64,000 bases of DNA from Klebsiella pneumoniae (GCA_945862325.1 CAMAXZ010000008.1:1-64000), one strand, 5' to 3'. Counted from the first letter of the stretch, positions 8,171 through 18,169 are shown. A program made the numbers and translations. The notes: generated from the sequence alone by a model not told the origin.

Positions 8171-9825
8171 TCAGGGCTGGACCAACGCGCGCACCGCGAG
8201 CTGAAGCGCGCGGGTCGCGAAGGGTTTCCCCAACAGCGCCGCGTTCGGCCGCCCGCCGGGCGCCGCGCCGTACCCGGTGAGGAAGAGGATCGGGACCCCG
8301 CGCGCCTCGAGCGCGTCCGCGACGGCGTCGAGGATCGTCCGAAGCTGGGCCTCGCGCAGCACCAGCGCGCGCTGCACCTCGCGCAGCGGCGTCGTGTCGA
8401 CCATCGCCCCGACCATCCGCGTGACGCGCCCGTACGCGGAGCGCACGACCGTGCCGCGGTCGAGCACGTCCGCCCAGGATCCGTCCGCGCGCGCGAAGCG
8501 GTAGGTCGCGTACCAGGAACGCCCGGACCTGAGCACGTCGTCCAGGTGCGCTGCGACCGCGTCGCGGTCGTCCGGGTGGACGCGGTCTGCCCACCACGCT
8601 TTCGTCGTCTCGAGCTCGTCGTAGCCGTAGGTGGTGCGCAGCGCGTCGTTCCACACGACGCGGTCGTTCTGGTGGTCCCAGTCCCACAACACGTCGTTCA
8701 TGGTGGCGGCCACCAGGCGGTGGCGCTCCCGCGTCTCTGCGAGCGCCGCCTCGGCCGCGAGCTGGTCGGTGACGTCGAGCTCGTTGCGGACCACCTCGCC
8801 GCGACGGAGCGCGCGTGCCAGCGCCCACTCGTCCGCCGGGAGCCCCGCGCCCGTGCTCGGGACGTACCTCTCCATGCGGTCGAACGCGGTGCCGTCGTGG
8901 CGTTTCGCTCCCCAGAGCGCGCGTTCGCGGCGTTGTCACGGAGGACACGACCCCGCGCGTCGGTGATGACGACGCCGACGGGCAGCGCGTCGAGGACCGC
9001 CGCGAGGAGCGCTTCGCGCGCGCGCAACGAGGTCTCGGCGCGGGCGCGCGCGACGGACGACCACGTGCGATCCGCGACGGCGCGCGCGAGGGCGCGGTTG
9101 TGGGTCGCGATGCGCCCGTCGGACCAGTCCTGCTCGACGCCGCAGCCCTCGCCGTCGGAATCGAGCTCGACGTACCCGGCCTGCGCCGCGCCGAGCTCTG
9201 TTGCCAGGACCTCCGCGGACGTCGCCATCACCTCGCGGCAGTCGCGTAGCGCGCGCGTGCGCTGATCGAGCGCGGCGGTGATGCGCTCACGCTGGTCGGA
9301 CAGCACCCGCGCCGTGGTGTCGCTGCACGCGCAGTAGACCCCGAGGACCTCGCCGGACGCGATGTCGCGCACCGGCGTGTAGAAGAACGCGAAGTGGGCC
9401 TCTTCCTCGCGCCCGCCGCGGCGGATCACCAGCCGGATGTCGTGCATGCTCGCGGGGATGCCGGCATACGCCTGGTCCAGGATGGGCCAAACCGACTCTT
9501 CGAGCTCGAACCAGACGTCTTCGAAGCGTCGCCCCAGCGCGCCTGGGTGACGGTCGCCGAGGATCGCGGCGTACGCGTCGTTGTAGATCATCGTGCGCGC
9601 CGGACCCCACGCGACGAACATCGCCTGGTTCGCGGCGAACATCACGCTCGTCAAGGTGCGCAGCGGGGGAGGCCACGTCTCCGGCGCCCCGAGCGGCGAG
9701 GCGCCCCAGTCGTGTGCTCGGACGCGCGCGCCCATCTCACCACCGCCGGCGAGGAATCCCGGGGCCGCGGCGAGCCGTGCGTCGGGCGCCGTCGTGATGC
9801 TGAAGTGTCGCGTTGATATTGACAT
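8171..9825 (-). pseudogene. Decayed PAS/GAF hybrid sensor histidine kinase
   Basis: From the ATG at 9825 the frame gives an N-terminal PAS-like module (MGARVRAHDWGASPLGAPE; VAWGPARTMIYNDAYAAIL) and then the start of a GAF domain (AAQAGYVELDSDGEG) that jumps directly to the GAF end (VADRTWSSVARARAETSLR), so about 100 residues are missing. A second PAS begins (LDALPVGVVITDARGRVLRD) and is broken by a one-base shift near 8915-8922; reading resumes in another frame to give the rest of it and a third PAS (MNDVLWDWDHQNDRVVWNDA). After this the HisKA, ATPase and first half of a receiver domain are absent, and the protein ends with a receiver C-terminus (GVPILFLTGYG, LLGKPF). With no kinase core it cannot phosphorylate. 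A sequencing error could explain the frameshift but not the two domain deletions. Confidence 0.8.
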
Positions 9826-9830
9826 ATCAA
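9813..9830. promoter_or_regulatory. AT-rich palindrome over the sensor start codon
   Basis: TTGATAT-TGAC-ATATCAA is a perfect 7-base inverted repeat with a 4-base spacer. It overlaps the ATG at 9825 and stands out sharply in this GC-rich sequence. It could be an operator or translation-blocking structure left from the intact sensor gene. Confidence 0.45.
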
Positions 9831-9914
9831 TGTGCCCGCCGGAGCACCTACCTCGATGGAGCGCGCTCGGGCGGCGTTCCCCGGCGCATGAGTGACGAAC
9901 GAAGGCAATCCGGA

Positions 9915-9938
9915 GCTCCGCCGCCGGAGAAGCGGAGC
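9915..9938 (-). terminator. Hairpin after the J-domain gene
   Basis: GCTCCGC pairs with GCGGAGC (7 bp, 10-base loop) just past the stop at 9941. There is no U-tract, so it is only a weak candidate. Confidence 0.3.
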
Positions 9939-9940
9939 GC

Positions 9941-11089
9941 TCAGCCCTCGCGGAGCGCGGCCGCGAGGCGCTCGGCGGCCGCCCGCTGCGCTTCGGTGAG
10001 GGTGCGCGGCACGACGATGCGCACCTCCGCCACCAGGTCGGCGCCGCCGACGCCGCGGCCGGGGAGGGTGAAGCGCGCGCCGCTGCTCGTCCCGCTCGGC
10101 ACGCGCACCCGCGCCGGCCCGCCGGGCGTGGGCACGTCGACCACGCCACCAAGCAGGGCGGTCGCGATGTCGACGTCGGCGCGGACGACCTCGGGGGCCT
10201 CCGCCACCGCGGGCGCCGCGGCCTTCGGCAGCTTCATGCGACCGGGGCCCATCGTCGGCACCACCGTCACGCGCGCCACGAGGTCGCCCGGCCCGCCCGG
10301 GCCGTGGTCGCCGAGCCGCGGCACGCGGAGCGCTTCGCCGTCGGCCGTGCCCGGGGGGACGCGGAGCTCGTGCAGCTCGTCGACCGGGCCGAGCGCGCCC
10401 GTGCGCGTGCGCCCGAGCCGTCGGTAGGCCAACGAGACGGTGCCCCCGCGCGCCGCGACGTCCGCGGGAACATCGGCGCGAACGTGCACATCCGCGCCCA
10501 CCGTGGGGTCGCGCGGCGGAGGCGGGGGAGGTGGCGCGCCGGCGGGCTCGCGCGACGGTGCGTGACCCGCGCCGGGCAGGTCGCCCCAGGTCGCGGGGCG
10601 CCCGCTCGGGTCGTGCGCGGTGGGGCCGCTGTCCACGCGCACGCGCGTCCGCACGTCGACGGACGAAGGGCGAGGGGGCCGCGGCGTCGGACCCGCGCGA
10701 GGCGGGGCCTCCGCGCGCGGCGCGCTCGCCGAGGCGGCGCGGGGGGGCGGACGGCCGAACCCTCGGACGGCGTCCTCGAGATCGAGGTCGTTCGCGGGGC
10801 CGGGCCCGGAGCGCGCTTCCTGACCGACGGGTGTGCCGGCGTGGCGCCAGTTGGTCCCGTAGAAGGGCCCCCCGCTGCGGGGCTCGTGCCGTCGGTCGTA
10901 CCGGGCCCGGGCGGCGGGGTTGGCGAGGGTCTCGTACGCCTCGCGGCAGCGCTTGAACGCCTCGGCGTCGCCGCCGCTGTCCGGGTGATGCTCCCGCGCG
11001 CGGGCGCGGTACGCTTTTTTGATGTCCTCGGGCGAGGCGTCCCTCGCCACGCCGAGCACGTCGTAGAGATCTCCGCCACCCGCCGCCAT
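9941..11089 (-). CDS. J-domain co-chaperone, class B-like (CbpA-type)
   Basis: 382 residues. Residues 8-70 form a J-domain ([23 protein letters not shown] in EHHPDSGGD) that stimulates the ATPase of DnaK. A long Pro/Ala/Arg-rich linker follows with no CxxCxGxG zinc repeats, so it is not a full DnaJ. The C-terminal half looks like the DnaJ peptide-binding beta domains ([50 protein letters not shown]). It acts in the cytoplasm in protein folding. It is divergent from clpX, so folding and proteolysis genes share one promoter region. The ATG at 11089 is the first that gives the J-domain start. Confidence 0.88.
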   Translation of the reverse strand: MAAGGGDLYDVLGVARDASPEDIKKAYRARAREHHPDSGGDAEAFKRCREAYETLANPAARARYDRRHEPRSGGPFYGTNWRHAGTPVGQEARSGPGPANDLDLEDAVRGFGRPPPRAASASAPRAEAPPRAGPTPRPPRPSSVDVRTRVRVDSGPTAHDPSGRPATWGDLPGAGHAPSREPAGAPPPPPPPRDPTVGADVHVRADVPADVAARGGTVSLAYRRLGRTRTGALGPVDELHELRVPPGTADGEALRVPRLGDHGPGGPGDLVARVTVVPTMGPGRMKLPKAAAPAVAEAPEVVRADVDIATALLGGVVDVPTPGGPARVRVPSGTSSGARFTLPGRGVGGADLVAEVRIVVPRTLTEAQRAAAERLAAALREG

Positions 11090-11140
11090 CCGCGCATGGT
11101 ACGGGAGGGGCGCGAGCCCGGCAAGTCGGCTTATGCGCGG

Positions 11141-11170
11141 TTGACGCGGCGCGCGGCGCCTACATAAGGT
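11141..11170 (+). promoter_or_regulatory. Candidate vegetative promoter of clpX
   Basis: TTGACG at 11141-11146 is followed after 18 bases by TAAGGT at 11165-11170, inside TACATAAGGT. The -10 resembles the TAAGGG of described Myxococcus housekeeping promoters. A start near 11177 would leave a leader of about 60 bases. Confidence 0.5.
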
Positions 11171-11238
11171 GTGCCTGCGGTGTCGTTCGCCGCCACGTCT
11201 CGTCCGGCCCACGCCGCGAGCTCGTCCCGGAGCCTCCA

Positions 11239-12498
11239 ATGCCCAAGTACACGAATCCCGCCGGGCTCTCCTGCTCGTTCTGCCACAAAGCCCAGCGGGA
11301 CGTGGAAAAGATCATCGCGGGTCCGAACGTCTTCATCTGCAATGAATGCATCCGGTTGTGCCTGGACATCATCCGGGAGAACCGCAGCCCGACCGCGAGC
11401 GCGGTCGGCGGTGGCAAGACCCCGCCGCCGTCCCGCATCAAGGCGTTCCTCGACCAGTACGTGGTCGGTCAGGACGCGGCGAAGCGGAAAATTGCGGTGG
11501 CCGTCTACAACCACTACAAGCGGCTCGAGGTCAACGCGCGCAACGGGGGCCGGTCCGACGACGTCGAGATCCAGAAGAGCAACGTCATGCTGCTGGGCCC
11601 CACCGGCACCGGCAAGACGCTGATCGCACAGACGCTCGCCAAGATGCTCGACGTGCCGTTCGTCATCGCCGACGCGACCACGCTCACCGAGGCCGGCTAC
11701 GTCGGCGAAGACGTCGAGAACATCGTCCTCAACCTGTTCCACGCCGCGGGCAACAACGTCGAGAAGACGCAGCGCGGCATCGTCTACATCGACGAGGTCG
11801 ACAAGCTCGCGAAGAAGTCCTACACGAGCTCCGTCAGCCGCGACGTGAGCGGCGAAGGCGTGCAGCAGGCGCTGCTCAAGCTCCTCGAAGGCACCAACGC
11901 CAACATCCAGGTCAAGGGCAACAAGCGCCTTCCGAACCAGGAATACATCCAGATCGACACGTCGAACATCCTGTTCATCTGCGGCGGCAGCTTCGAGGGC
12001 ATCGAGCGGGTCGTGCAGGAGCGGCTCGGTCGAAAGTCGGTCGGCTTCCTCCACGATCGGGGTGACAAGAACGAGAAGCCGGGCGCGCTCATGCGCATGA
12101 CCCAGACCGAGGACCTCGAGCGCTTCGGGCTCATCCCCGAGTTCATCGGGCGCCTTCCGGTCATCGCGTCGCTCGAGCCGCTCTCCGCCGACGACCTCGT
12201 GCACGTGCTCACCGAGCCGCGGAACAGCCTGGTGCGGCAGTACCAGAAGCTGTTCAAGTTCGAGAAGGTGAAGCTCACGTTCACGCCGGACGCCCTGCGC
12301 GCCGTGGCGGTCCGCGCGGTCGAGCGCAAGGCCGGCGCGCGCGGTCTGCGCACCATCCTCGAGTCCGTGATGCTCGACATCATGTACGAGCTGCCGTCGC
12401 AGGACAACATCAAGGAGGTGACCATCACCGAGGACGTCATCCTCGGGCGGGCCACCCCCACGGTAGAGCCGCTGCGCGACTACGGAGTGCCGGGTTGA
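11239..12498 (+). CDS. clpX: ATP-dependent Clp protease ATP-binding subunit ClpX
   Basis: 419 residues, normal for the family. The N-terminal zinc domain has Cys12, Cys15, Cys34 and Cys37. Walker A is GPTGTGKT at 120-127, the pore loop GYVGED follows, Walker B is YIDEVDK, and the ClpP-contact loop RKSVGFLHD carries the usual hydrophobic tripeptide. ClpX unfolds tagged proteins and feeds them to ClpP in the cytoplasm. clpP is not in this window, unlike the common clpP-clpX order. Its stop overlaps the start of the yqgE gene (TTGA). Confidence 0.98.
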   Translation: MPKYTNPAGLSCSFCHKAQRDVEKIIAGPNVFICNECIRLCLDIIRENRSPTASAVGGGKTPPPSRIKAFLDQYVVGQDAAKRKIAVAVYNHYKRLEVNARNGGRSDDVEIQKSNVMLLGPTGTGKTLIAQTLAKMLDVPFVIADATTLTEAGYVGEDVENIVLNLFHAAGNNVEKTQRGIVYIDEVDKLAKKSYTSSVSRDVSGEGVQQALLKLLEGTNANIQVKGNKRLPNQEYIQIDTSNILFICGGSFEGIERVVQERLGRKSVGFLHDRGDKNEKPGALMRMTQTEDLERFGLIPEFIGRLPVIASLEPLSADDLVHVLTEPRNSLVRQYQKLFKFEKVKLTFTPDALRAVAVRAVERKAGARGLRTILESVMLDIMYELPSQDNIKEVTITEDVILGRATPTVEPLRDYGVPG

Positions 12499-13034
12499 CG
12501 GGCGCGATGGAGCCCGGTTTCCTCGTCGCGTCTCCGCAGATGCGGGACGCGAACTTCCACCGGACGGTCGTGCTCCTGCTGCACCACGACGCGGAGGGGG
12601 CGATGGGCGTCGTCGTCAACCGCGAGTCGGCGGTGCGGCTCGCCGACGTGCTCGATCAGCTCGGCGGCATGCCGCCGGTGCGCCTCGGCGGCCACGTGTT
12701 GTGGGGCGGGCCGGTCGAGCGCGCGGCGGGCTTCGTCGTTTTTCGTGGGCGCGCGCCGGAGGGTTGGCAGGTCCGTATGGACCTCTCCGTGAGCGCGAGC
12801 ACCGAGCGGCTCGCGGCGCTCGTCGCCACGAACGCGGAGTTCCACCTGTGCCTGGGCTACGCGGGCTGGGGGCCGGGTCAGCTCGAGCGCGAGGTCGTCG
12901 AAGGCAGCTGGGTTCACGTGGACGCGACGTCGAACCTCATCTTCGACGTGCCGGCGAGCGAACGGTACGACGCCGCGCTCTCCCGCCTCGGGCTGACCCC
13001 GGACACCCTCTGGATGAGCCCGATCGACGAATAG
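12495..13034 (+). CDS. yqgE: YqgE/AlgH family protein
   Basis: 179 residues. [20 protein letters not shown] and [11 protein letters not shown] are the family's two signature stretches, and [17 protein letters not shown] is its conserved C-terminal block. The fold is known; the biochemical role is not. The TTG at 12495 overlaps the clpX stop and has GGAG 7 bases before it; an ATG at 12507 is an alternative that drops four residues. It is cotranscribed with clpX. Confidence 0.92.
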   Translation: MTGAMEPGFLVASPQMRDANFHRTVVLLLHHDAEGAMGVVVNRESAVRLADVLDQLGGMPPVRLGGHVLWGGPVERAAGFVVFRGRAPEGWQVRMDLSVSASTERLAALVATNAEFHLCLGYAGWGPGQLEREVVEGSWVHVDATSNLIFDVPASERYDAALSRLGLTPDTLWMSPIDE

Positions 13035-13081
13035 TCCGCGTACCTGTGCGCCTCCGTCCCGAGTGAGCTAACCCGGGCACA

Positions 13082-14524
13082 ATGCGTACCCTCGCCTTCC
13101 AGCGCGTCCTCGGATCGGGCGCGTTCGGCGCCGTGTACCTCGCGGAGCTCTCCGGGGACCGCGGGTTCCGCCGGACCGTGGCCGTCAAGGTGCTGCTCAG
13201 CGAGCACGCCCAGGGGTCGACCTTCCTCGCGCGTGTGCGCGACGAGGCGCGCTTGCTCGGCCTGTTGCAAGACGAACACATCCTCGAGGTCATCGAGCTC
13301 GCGAAGGTCGACGGCCGCGAGGCGGTCCTGATGGAGTACGTCGAGGGCGCGGACCTCAGCGCGGTCATCGAGGGCGGCACGCGCGCCCCGCCGCGGGCGG
13401 TCGCGGAGCTGGGCGGGACCATCGCCGGCGCGCTGCACCACGCGCACCGCGCCCGTCACCCTCGCACGAACGAGCCGCTCAACGTCATCCACCGGGACGT
13501 GAAGCCCGGCAACGTGATGATCACCGAGCGCGGCGGCGTGAAGCTGCTGGACTTCGGCGTCGCGCGCGCGCGCTTCGAGGCGCGCGAGAGCAAGACCGGC
13601 CAATTCGTCCTGGGCACGCTGAACTACATGGCGCCCGAGTACATCGTGACCGGCGAGGTGAGCCCGGCGGCCGACGTGTACGGGCTCGCGCTCACCGTGT
13701 GGGAGATCATCGTCGGCGACGTGTTCGGGCAACCTCGTTTGAAGCCCGATTTGCATCGCGTGCGCCTCGAAGAGAGCCTCGCCCGCGTCCCCGCGCCCTA
13801 CGCGCCGCTCGTGCCCCTGCTCCGCGAAATGCTCGCGTGGGAGCCACGTGGGCGCCCTGACGCGGGGGACGTCGAGAAGCGGCTCTTCGCCATCGCGGAC
13901 GAGCTGCGCGGCGCGGGGCTCCGCGCCTGGGCCGGCGAAGTGGTGCCCCCGGCCGTGCAGCGGCAACGCGCCCGCGCGCAGGACACCTGCGGCCTCCTGG
14001 GGCGCAGCCTTCCCCTTCAAGGCCCGGCGGGGCTCGGCGCGGCGGACACGTTCCTGGTCGCCCCGAGCGTGGCGGACGAGCTCGCGCCGCCGCCCGACCC
14101 GTCGGCGTCGGTCTCCGTGGCGCGGAGCCGCGCCGCGCAGCTCCCCGGGGGTGGCCGCGCCGCAGGCGCCGCCGCGCCGCTCTCCGACGTCGACGATCCG
14201 ACGATGTTCGGGCGCGCCACGGCGATCCCCGGGCCGCCGCGCCCGCCGGACGGGCTCCGCAGCGCGCCGTCGCCGGATGCCCCGCAAGAGGCCACGCTCC
14301 ACTCCACGAACCGGCCGGCGTTCCTCGATCGTCCGGACGCGCCCCGCCCCGCCCCTCCTCCTCCTCCCCCGCGCACCGAGCCGCCTCGGGCGCCTTCCCC
14401 CCCGTCATCCCGGTCCACCGGCACCTGGATCGCCATCGTCGCCGCCGTGCTCATCGGCGGAGGGCTGGCCGCCACGGTCGTCGCGTTGATCGCGGCCTTC
14501 TTCCTGTACCGGAGCCTTGGTTGA
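13082..14524 (+). CDS. Membrane-tethered Ser/Thr protein kinase (Hanks type)
   Basis: 480 residues. The kinase domain begins at the first residues (LGSGAFGAVYLAE glycine loop, Lys36 in VAVKVLL), has HRDVKPGN with catalytic Asp139, DFG at 157-159 and GTLNYMAPEY in the activation segment. All catalytic residues are present. A Pro/Ala-rich linker (about 300-445) leads to one transmembrane helix at about 449-475 (WIAIVAAVLIGGGLAATVV). Only a few residues follow, so there is no sensor domain outside the membrane; signals must reach it from inside or through partners. A GCTAACCC stretch 7 bases before the ATG may be a -10. The stop overlaps the next gene's TTG start. Confidence 0.95.
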   Translation: MRTLAFQRVLGSGAFGAVYLAELSGDRGFRRTVAVKVLLSEHAQGSTFLARVRDEARLLGLLQDEHILEVIELAKVDGREAVLMEYVEGADLSAVIEGGTRAPPRAVAELGGTIAGALHHAHRARHPRTNEPLNVIHRDVKPGNVMITERGGVKLLDFGVARARFEARESKTGQFVLGTLNYMAPEYIVTGEVSPAADVYGLALTVWEIIVGDVFGQPRLKPDLHRVRLEESLARVPAPYAPLVPLLREMLAWEPRGRPDAGDVEKRLFAIADELRGAGLRAWAGEVVPPAVQRQRARAQDTCGLLGRSLPLQGPAGLGAADTFLVAPSVADELAPPPDPSASVSVARSRAAQLPGGGRAAGAAAPLSDVDDPTMFGRATAIPGPPRPPDGLRSAPSPDAPQEATLHSTNRPAFLDRPDAPRPAPPPPPPRTEPPRAPSPPSSRSTGTWIAIVAAVLIGGGLAATVVALIAAFFLYRSLG

Positions 14525-15855
14525 ACCGCAGCCCCGTTCGCAGCCCCGTTCGTATCGCCCTCACCGCAACGGTCGCCGCCCTCGCCGCTGGCGCCGCGGC
14601 GGCCTTTCCCCGCGCTCCGGAGCTTCCGCAGCCGCCGCTGGCCGTCCCGATCGTCGCGGACGCGCCGTCGCCCTACTACCGGTCGCAAGAACACGTGGTG
14701 CGCGGCGGCGACACCGCGGGCGACATCCTGCGCGGCCTGGCGGGGGCCGAGGGGGACCGCATCCTCGTCGCGGCCGGGCGCCGGCTCGATCGCCTGAGCA
14801 TCGGCGATGTGTTCCACCTCGATCGGCGCGGCGACGACCCGACGCCTTGGCGGCTCCGCCTCGAGCACGGCAGCGCCGCGGTGGTGGAGATCGAGAGGGT
14901 GGGGACGCGGTGGATCGCCGATGATCGCCCGGTGCCGTACACGATCTCCGACGGCGTGCAGCGCCTCGTCGTCGAGCGCGGGTCGAGCCTCTGGGCGGCC
15001 GCGAACGGTGCCGGCATGAACGAGGGGCAGATCGACGCGCTCGCGAAGATCTACGAGTACGACGTCGACTTCAACACCGAGATCCACCCCGGCGCAACGA
15101 TCCGCGCGGTGGCCGAGCGGCTCGTCGGTGACGACGGGTCCGTGCGGTACGGGGACATCCGGGCCGCCGAGTTCACGAACGCCGGGAAGACCTACACCGC
15201 GATCCGCTTTCGGATGGCCGACGGCTCCGTCGGCTGGTTCACCCCGGACGGCAAGGGCCGCCGCAAGGCGTTCTTGAGGTCCCCGCTCGCGTTCTCGCGG
15301 GTCACCAGCGGCTTCAACCCCAAGCGCTACCACCCGATCCTCAAGCGCGCGCGGCCCCATCTCGGCGTCGACTTCGGGGCGCCGACGGGCACACCCGTGC
15401 GCGCCGTCGCCGACGGCGTCGTGGAGATCGCCGGCCGCCACGGCGGCCACGGCAACTTCGTCCAGCTCGATCACGAGGGCCCCTACGAGACCAGCTACTC
15501 GCACCTCTCGGCCGTCCTCGTGAAGCGCGGGCAGAAGGTCCGCCAGGGCGACCTCATCGGAAAGGTCGGTTCGACGGGTATGTCGACGGGCCCTCACCTC
15601 CACTACCAGTTCATGGTCGACGGGCGGCACCGCAACCCCATGTCGATCGACCTGCCGATGACCGGCACGCTCCCCGACGCCGAACGACCGGCGTTCGAGG
15701 CGGTGCGCGACGTGATGCTGCCGATGTTGCGCGCCGCGCAGGCCGAAGACGCCGCCGCGTCGGCCGTGGCCTCGGGGGACGCCGCCACGCCGCCCGCCGA
15801 CGCCGGGTTCGATCTCGCTGGCGAGGGCGAGGGCGACCCGATGGCCGAGGAGTGA
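14521..15855 (+). CDS. M23 family metallopeptidase (LytM/MepM-like)
   Basis: 444 residues from a TTG that overlaps the kinase stop (TTGA). An N-terminal hydrophobic stretch (IALTATVAALAAGAAAAFP) is a signal peptide or anchor. A LysM/OapA-like region follows (HVVRGGDTAGDILRGL), then a middle beta domain. The M23 domain has zinc ligands His280 and Asp284 in HLGVDF and the His359-Leu-His361 motif (GPHLHYQF). Enzymes of this type cut peptidoglycan cross-links in the periplasm during growth or division. Coupling with a membrane Ser/Thr kinase suggests envelope control, which is inference. The C-terminal 50 residues are Ala/Asp-rich and probably disordered. Confidence 0.93.
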   Translation: MNRSPVRSPVRIALTATVAALAAGAAAAFPRAPELPQPPLAVPIVADAPSPYYRSQEHVVRGGDTAGDILRGLAGAEGDRILVAAGRRLDRLSIGDVFHLDRRGDDPTPWRLRLEHGSAAVVEIERVGTRWIADDRPVPYTISDGVQRLVVERGSSLWAAANGAGMNEGQIDALAKIYEYDVDFNTEIHPGATIRAVAERLVGDDGSVRYGDIRAAEFTNAGKTYTAIRFRMADGSVGWFTPDGKGRRKAFLRSPLAFSRVTSGFNPKRYHPILKRARPHLGVDFGAPTGTPVRAVADGVVEIAGRHGGHGNFVQLDHEGPYETSYSHLSAVLVKRGQKVRQGDLIGKVGSTGMSTGPHLHYQFMVDGRHRNPMSIDLPMTGTLPDAERPAFEAVRDVMLPMLRAAQAEDAAASAVASGDAATPPADAGFDLAGEGEGDPMAEE

Positions 15856-15862
15856 GCCCCGC

Positions 15863-17599
15863 GTGATCCCGTTCGACGTGGCGCTGCCGTCAGCGCTCGA
15901 GCGACGCGCCGCGGTGGAGGTCCACCTGCGGTTCGACGAGTCGAGCGAGGGCGAGTGGCGCCGGGTCACGGGCGACCGCGCGGCCGCGGAGGCCGCGGGC
16001 CTGCGCACCCGCGACGCCCGACCGATCGACGCCTCCGACGCGTGGATCCCCACGAACGCGGACGTCGACGCCCGCCTGGACGGCCTCCCCGGTCAGCGCG
16101 TCACCCTCGGATACAGCCGGGAGGGGGCGCCGATTCACGCGATCCGCTTCGGCGACGGCGGCCCGGTGTACCGCGTGCTCGCGGGGCACCACGGTGACGA
16201 AGGCGCCAGCGTCGAGGTGGCGCTCGCGCTCGCGGACGCGATCGGGGCCGGCGAAGGGCCGGCGGACGCCGAGATCTGGATCGTCCCCCTCGTCAACCCG
16301 GACGGGGCGGCGCGCGCGACGCGGGAGAACGCGGCCGGGGTGGATCTGAACCGAAACTACGCCTACGCGTGGAGCGCGGCGGAGTGGGCCGCCGGCGACG
16401 CGCCGTTCTCGGAGCCCGAGACCCGCGCGGTGCGCGGCCTGGTGCGGGCGAGGGACGTGGTCGGGGCGCTGAGCCTTCACTCCGGAGCCGCCAACTTCGG
16501 CTGGGTCTGGAACTACACGGGTGAGCTCCGCCCGCCGGAAGAGGCCCTGTTCGAGGCCGTCGGCGCCCGCTACCGCGACACGTGCGGCGCGCCGGACTTC
16601 TGGCTGACCAACGGCGCGGACTGGTACATCACCCATGGCGACACGACGGACTGGACCTACGGGGGCTTCGGGCAGCACGACTTCACGGTCGAGCTCTCCG
16701 CGGTGAAGTCCCCGCCCGAGGCAGAGATCGCCACCTACGTCGGCTGGCACCTGCAAAGCCTCCTCGAGTGGCTCGGCCGGCCGCCGGATCGGTCGGTGCG
16801 GGTGGTCGATCCGGACGGCGCGCCGCTCGTGGCACGGGTCGGCGGGCCCGCGTCCGGCCCGGGCTGGTCAGGGCTCGACGGCGCCTGGGCGCGCTGGGGC
16901 GGCGATGCGGGGTGGGCCTGGGCGCCGGGCTACGCGCCCGCGCCGCTCGTCGCGCCAACGACCGTGCTCGAACCGTCCGACCTGTTCGACGGGGTGCCGC
17001 GGCCGCGGTTGATCGGGCGAGGGGATGGCCCCACCGCCGTGCGCCTTCCCGGGGCGTCGGGCGTGCTCACGCTGTCGATGCCCGGAGAGTCCGCGGTGTC
17101 GTTCCCCATGCGCGACGGGGCCTGGCTCGTCGACCCGGCGGCGCTCGCCCCCGGAGCGTGGACGATGACGGTCGCGGAGGGCGTGGTGCCCCGGGGCCTG
17201 TTCATCGGCGAGGTCGACGATCGCGTGGCGTTGACCGCCGCATGGCGTGACGGGGACTCGCTCGTGATCGAGGGCCGAAACCTGGATCCCGCCGGTGAGG
17301 CATGGGCGCTGCGCGGCGCCGGGCGCAGCCTCGAGCGCCTTGGCGTGCGTGCCGGGAGCGCGCGCGGGCTCGTGCTCGACCTGCCGCCGCGCGACGCGTC
17401 GGAGGTGCTGGTGTGGAGCGCGGGCGCGTGGTTGGCGGTGGTCGACGTGTGGGGCACCCCCACGGTGGACACGTCCGCGCCGTCGACGGACCCGTTCGTG
17501 TCGGTGCCCGGGGCGTGCCGCGGAGATTCTGGGGCGCTCGGAGCGCTGTTTCTGCTCGGGTTCGCCAGGCGCCGGCCGCGGCCCCGGGAGGCCCGCTAG
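15863..17599 (+). CDS. M14-type zinc carboxypeptidase with C-terminal tail
   Basis: 578 residues. Zinc ligands are visible as His110 and Glu113 (HGDE) and His206 (SLHSG). VDLNRNYAY carries the substrate-binding Asn-Arg, and Glu277 in FTVELSAVK fits the catalytic base. The C-terminal half is a set of predicted beta domains. The end (CRGDSGALGALFLLGF, then RRRPRPREAR) has the Cys/hydrophobic/Arg layout of MYXO-CTERM-like sorting tails. Oddly, no signal peptide is visible from the GTG at 15863, which has GAGGAG upstream; the start may be mis-set or the protein may be exported otherwise. It likely trims peptides or peptidoglycan stem peptides. It overlaps the convergent DUF507 gene by 4 bases. 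Confidence 0.88.
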   Translation: MIPFDVALPSALERRAAVEVHLRFDESSEGEWRRVTGDRAAAEAAGLRTRDARPIDASDAWIPTNADVDARLDGLPGQRVTLGYSREGAPIHAIRFGDGGPVYRVLAGHHGDEGASVEVALALADAIGAGEGPADAEIWIVPLVNPDGAARATRENAAGVDLNRNYAYAWSAAEWAAGDAPFSEPETRAVRGLVRARDVVGALSLHSGAANFGWVWNYTGELRPPEEALFEAVGARYRDTCGAPDFWLTNGADWYITHGDTTDWTYGGFGQHDFTVELSAVKSPPEAEIATYVGWHLQSLLEWLGRPPDRSVRVVDPDGAPLVARVGGPASGPGWSGLDGAWARWGGDAGWAWAPGYAPAPLVAPTTVLEPSDLFDGVPRPRLIGRGDGPTAVRLPGASGVLTLSMPGESAVSFPMRDGAWLVDPAALAPGAWTMTVAEGVVPRGLFIGEVDDRVALTAAWRDGDSLVIEGRNLDPAGEAWALRGAGRSLERLGVRAGSARGLVLDLPPRDASEVLVWSAGAWLAVVDVWGTPTVDTSAPSTDPFVSVPGACRGDSGALGALFLLGFARRRPRPREAR

Positions 17600-18114
17600 A
17601 GCAGGCCGTGACGCTTGCGGACCTCTTTCATCGCGCGCTGAAGGGCGTCCTGGCGCTCGACCGAGCCCTCGGGGATGTTCTTGATCTTGTCTTCGGCTTC
17701 GGCGCGGAGCGCCCGCTCGTCGACGTCGTGGGCGCGAAGCACGTCACGGATCTTGTTGAAGAGCGTGCGGTCGTCGGTGAAGACCTCGCCGATGAACCGG
17801 GAGATCATGAAATTCTCGATGAACTGCCGCGACAGGAAGGCGTCGACGTCGTTGCCGGTCGGGTGGCCCCACTGCTCGGCGACCTCGGTGCGCGCCTTGC
17901 CGTACTGGTCGTACGGCATGTTCTTGCGCTCCATCAGGTCGCGCACGGCCTCGCGGAGATCTTGATCGCGACGGAGGTACATCTCCATGATGGCCACGAG
18001 GTCCCGCGCCGCTTCCTCTTTGTCTTCGGGGGCGATCTCGACGTCGCCGTCGTTCATGAGGCGCTCGAGCACGGCGTGGGCGATGCCGGGAATGCGGGTA
18101 CGGTACAGCTTCAT
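17596..18114 (-). CDS. DUF507 family protein
   Basis: 172 residues opening MKLYRTRIPGIAHAVLERLM, the typical DUF507 start; the family is widespread in deltaproteobacterial lineages. It is charged, helical and cytoplasmic, and appears to be two repeats of a helical unit, the second beginning near MERKNMPYDQYGKARTEVAE. No function is known. It stands alone; the upstream gene on this strand ends 56 bases away. Confidence 0.9.
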   Translation of the reverse strand: MKLYRTRIPGIAHAVLERLMNDGDVEIAPEDKEEAARDLVAIMEMYLRRDQDLREAVRDLMERKNMPYDQYGKARTEVAEQWGHPTGNDVDAFLSRQFIENFMISRFIGEVFTDDRTLFNKIRDVLRAHDVDERALRAEAEDKIKNIPEGSVERQDALQRAMKEVRKRHGLL

Positions 18115-18169
18115 GACGGCCTCGCAGGGGCCGGCTAACCCGCGGTGCGGCCGCCCGCACCCGCCCGCA

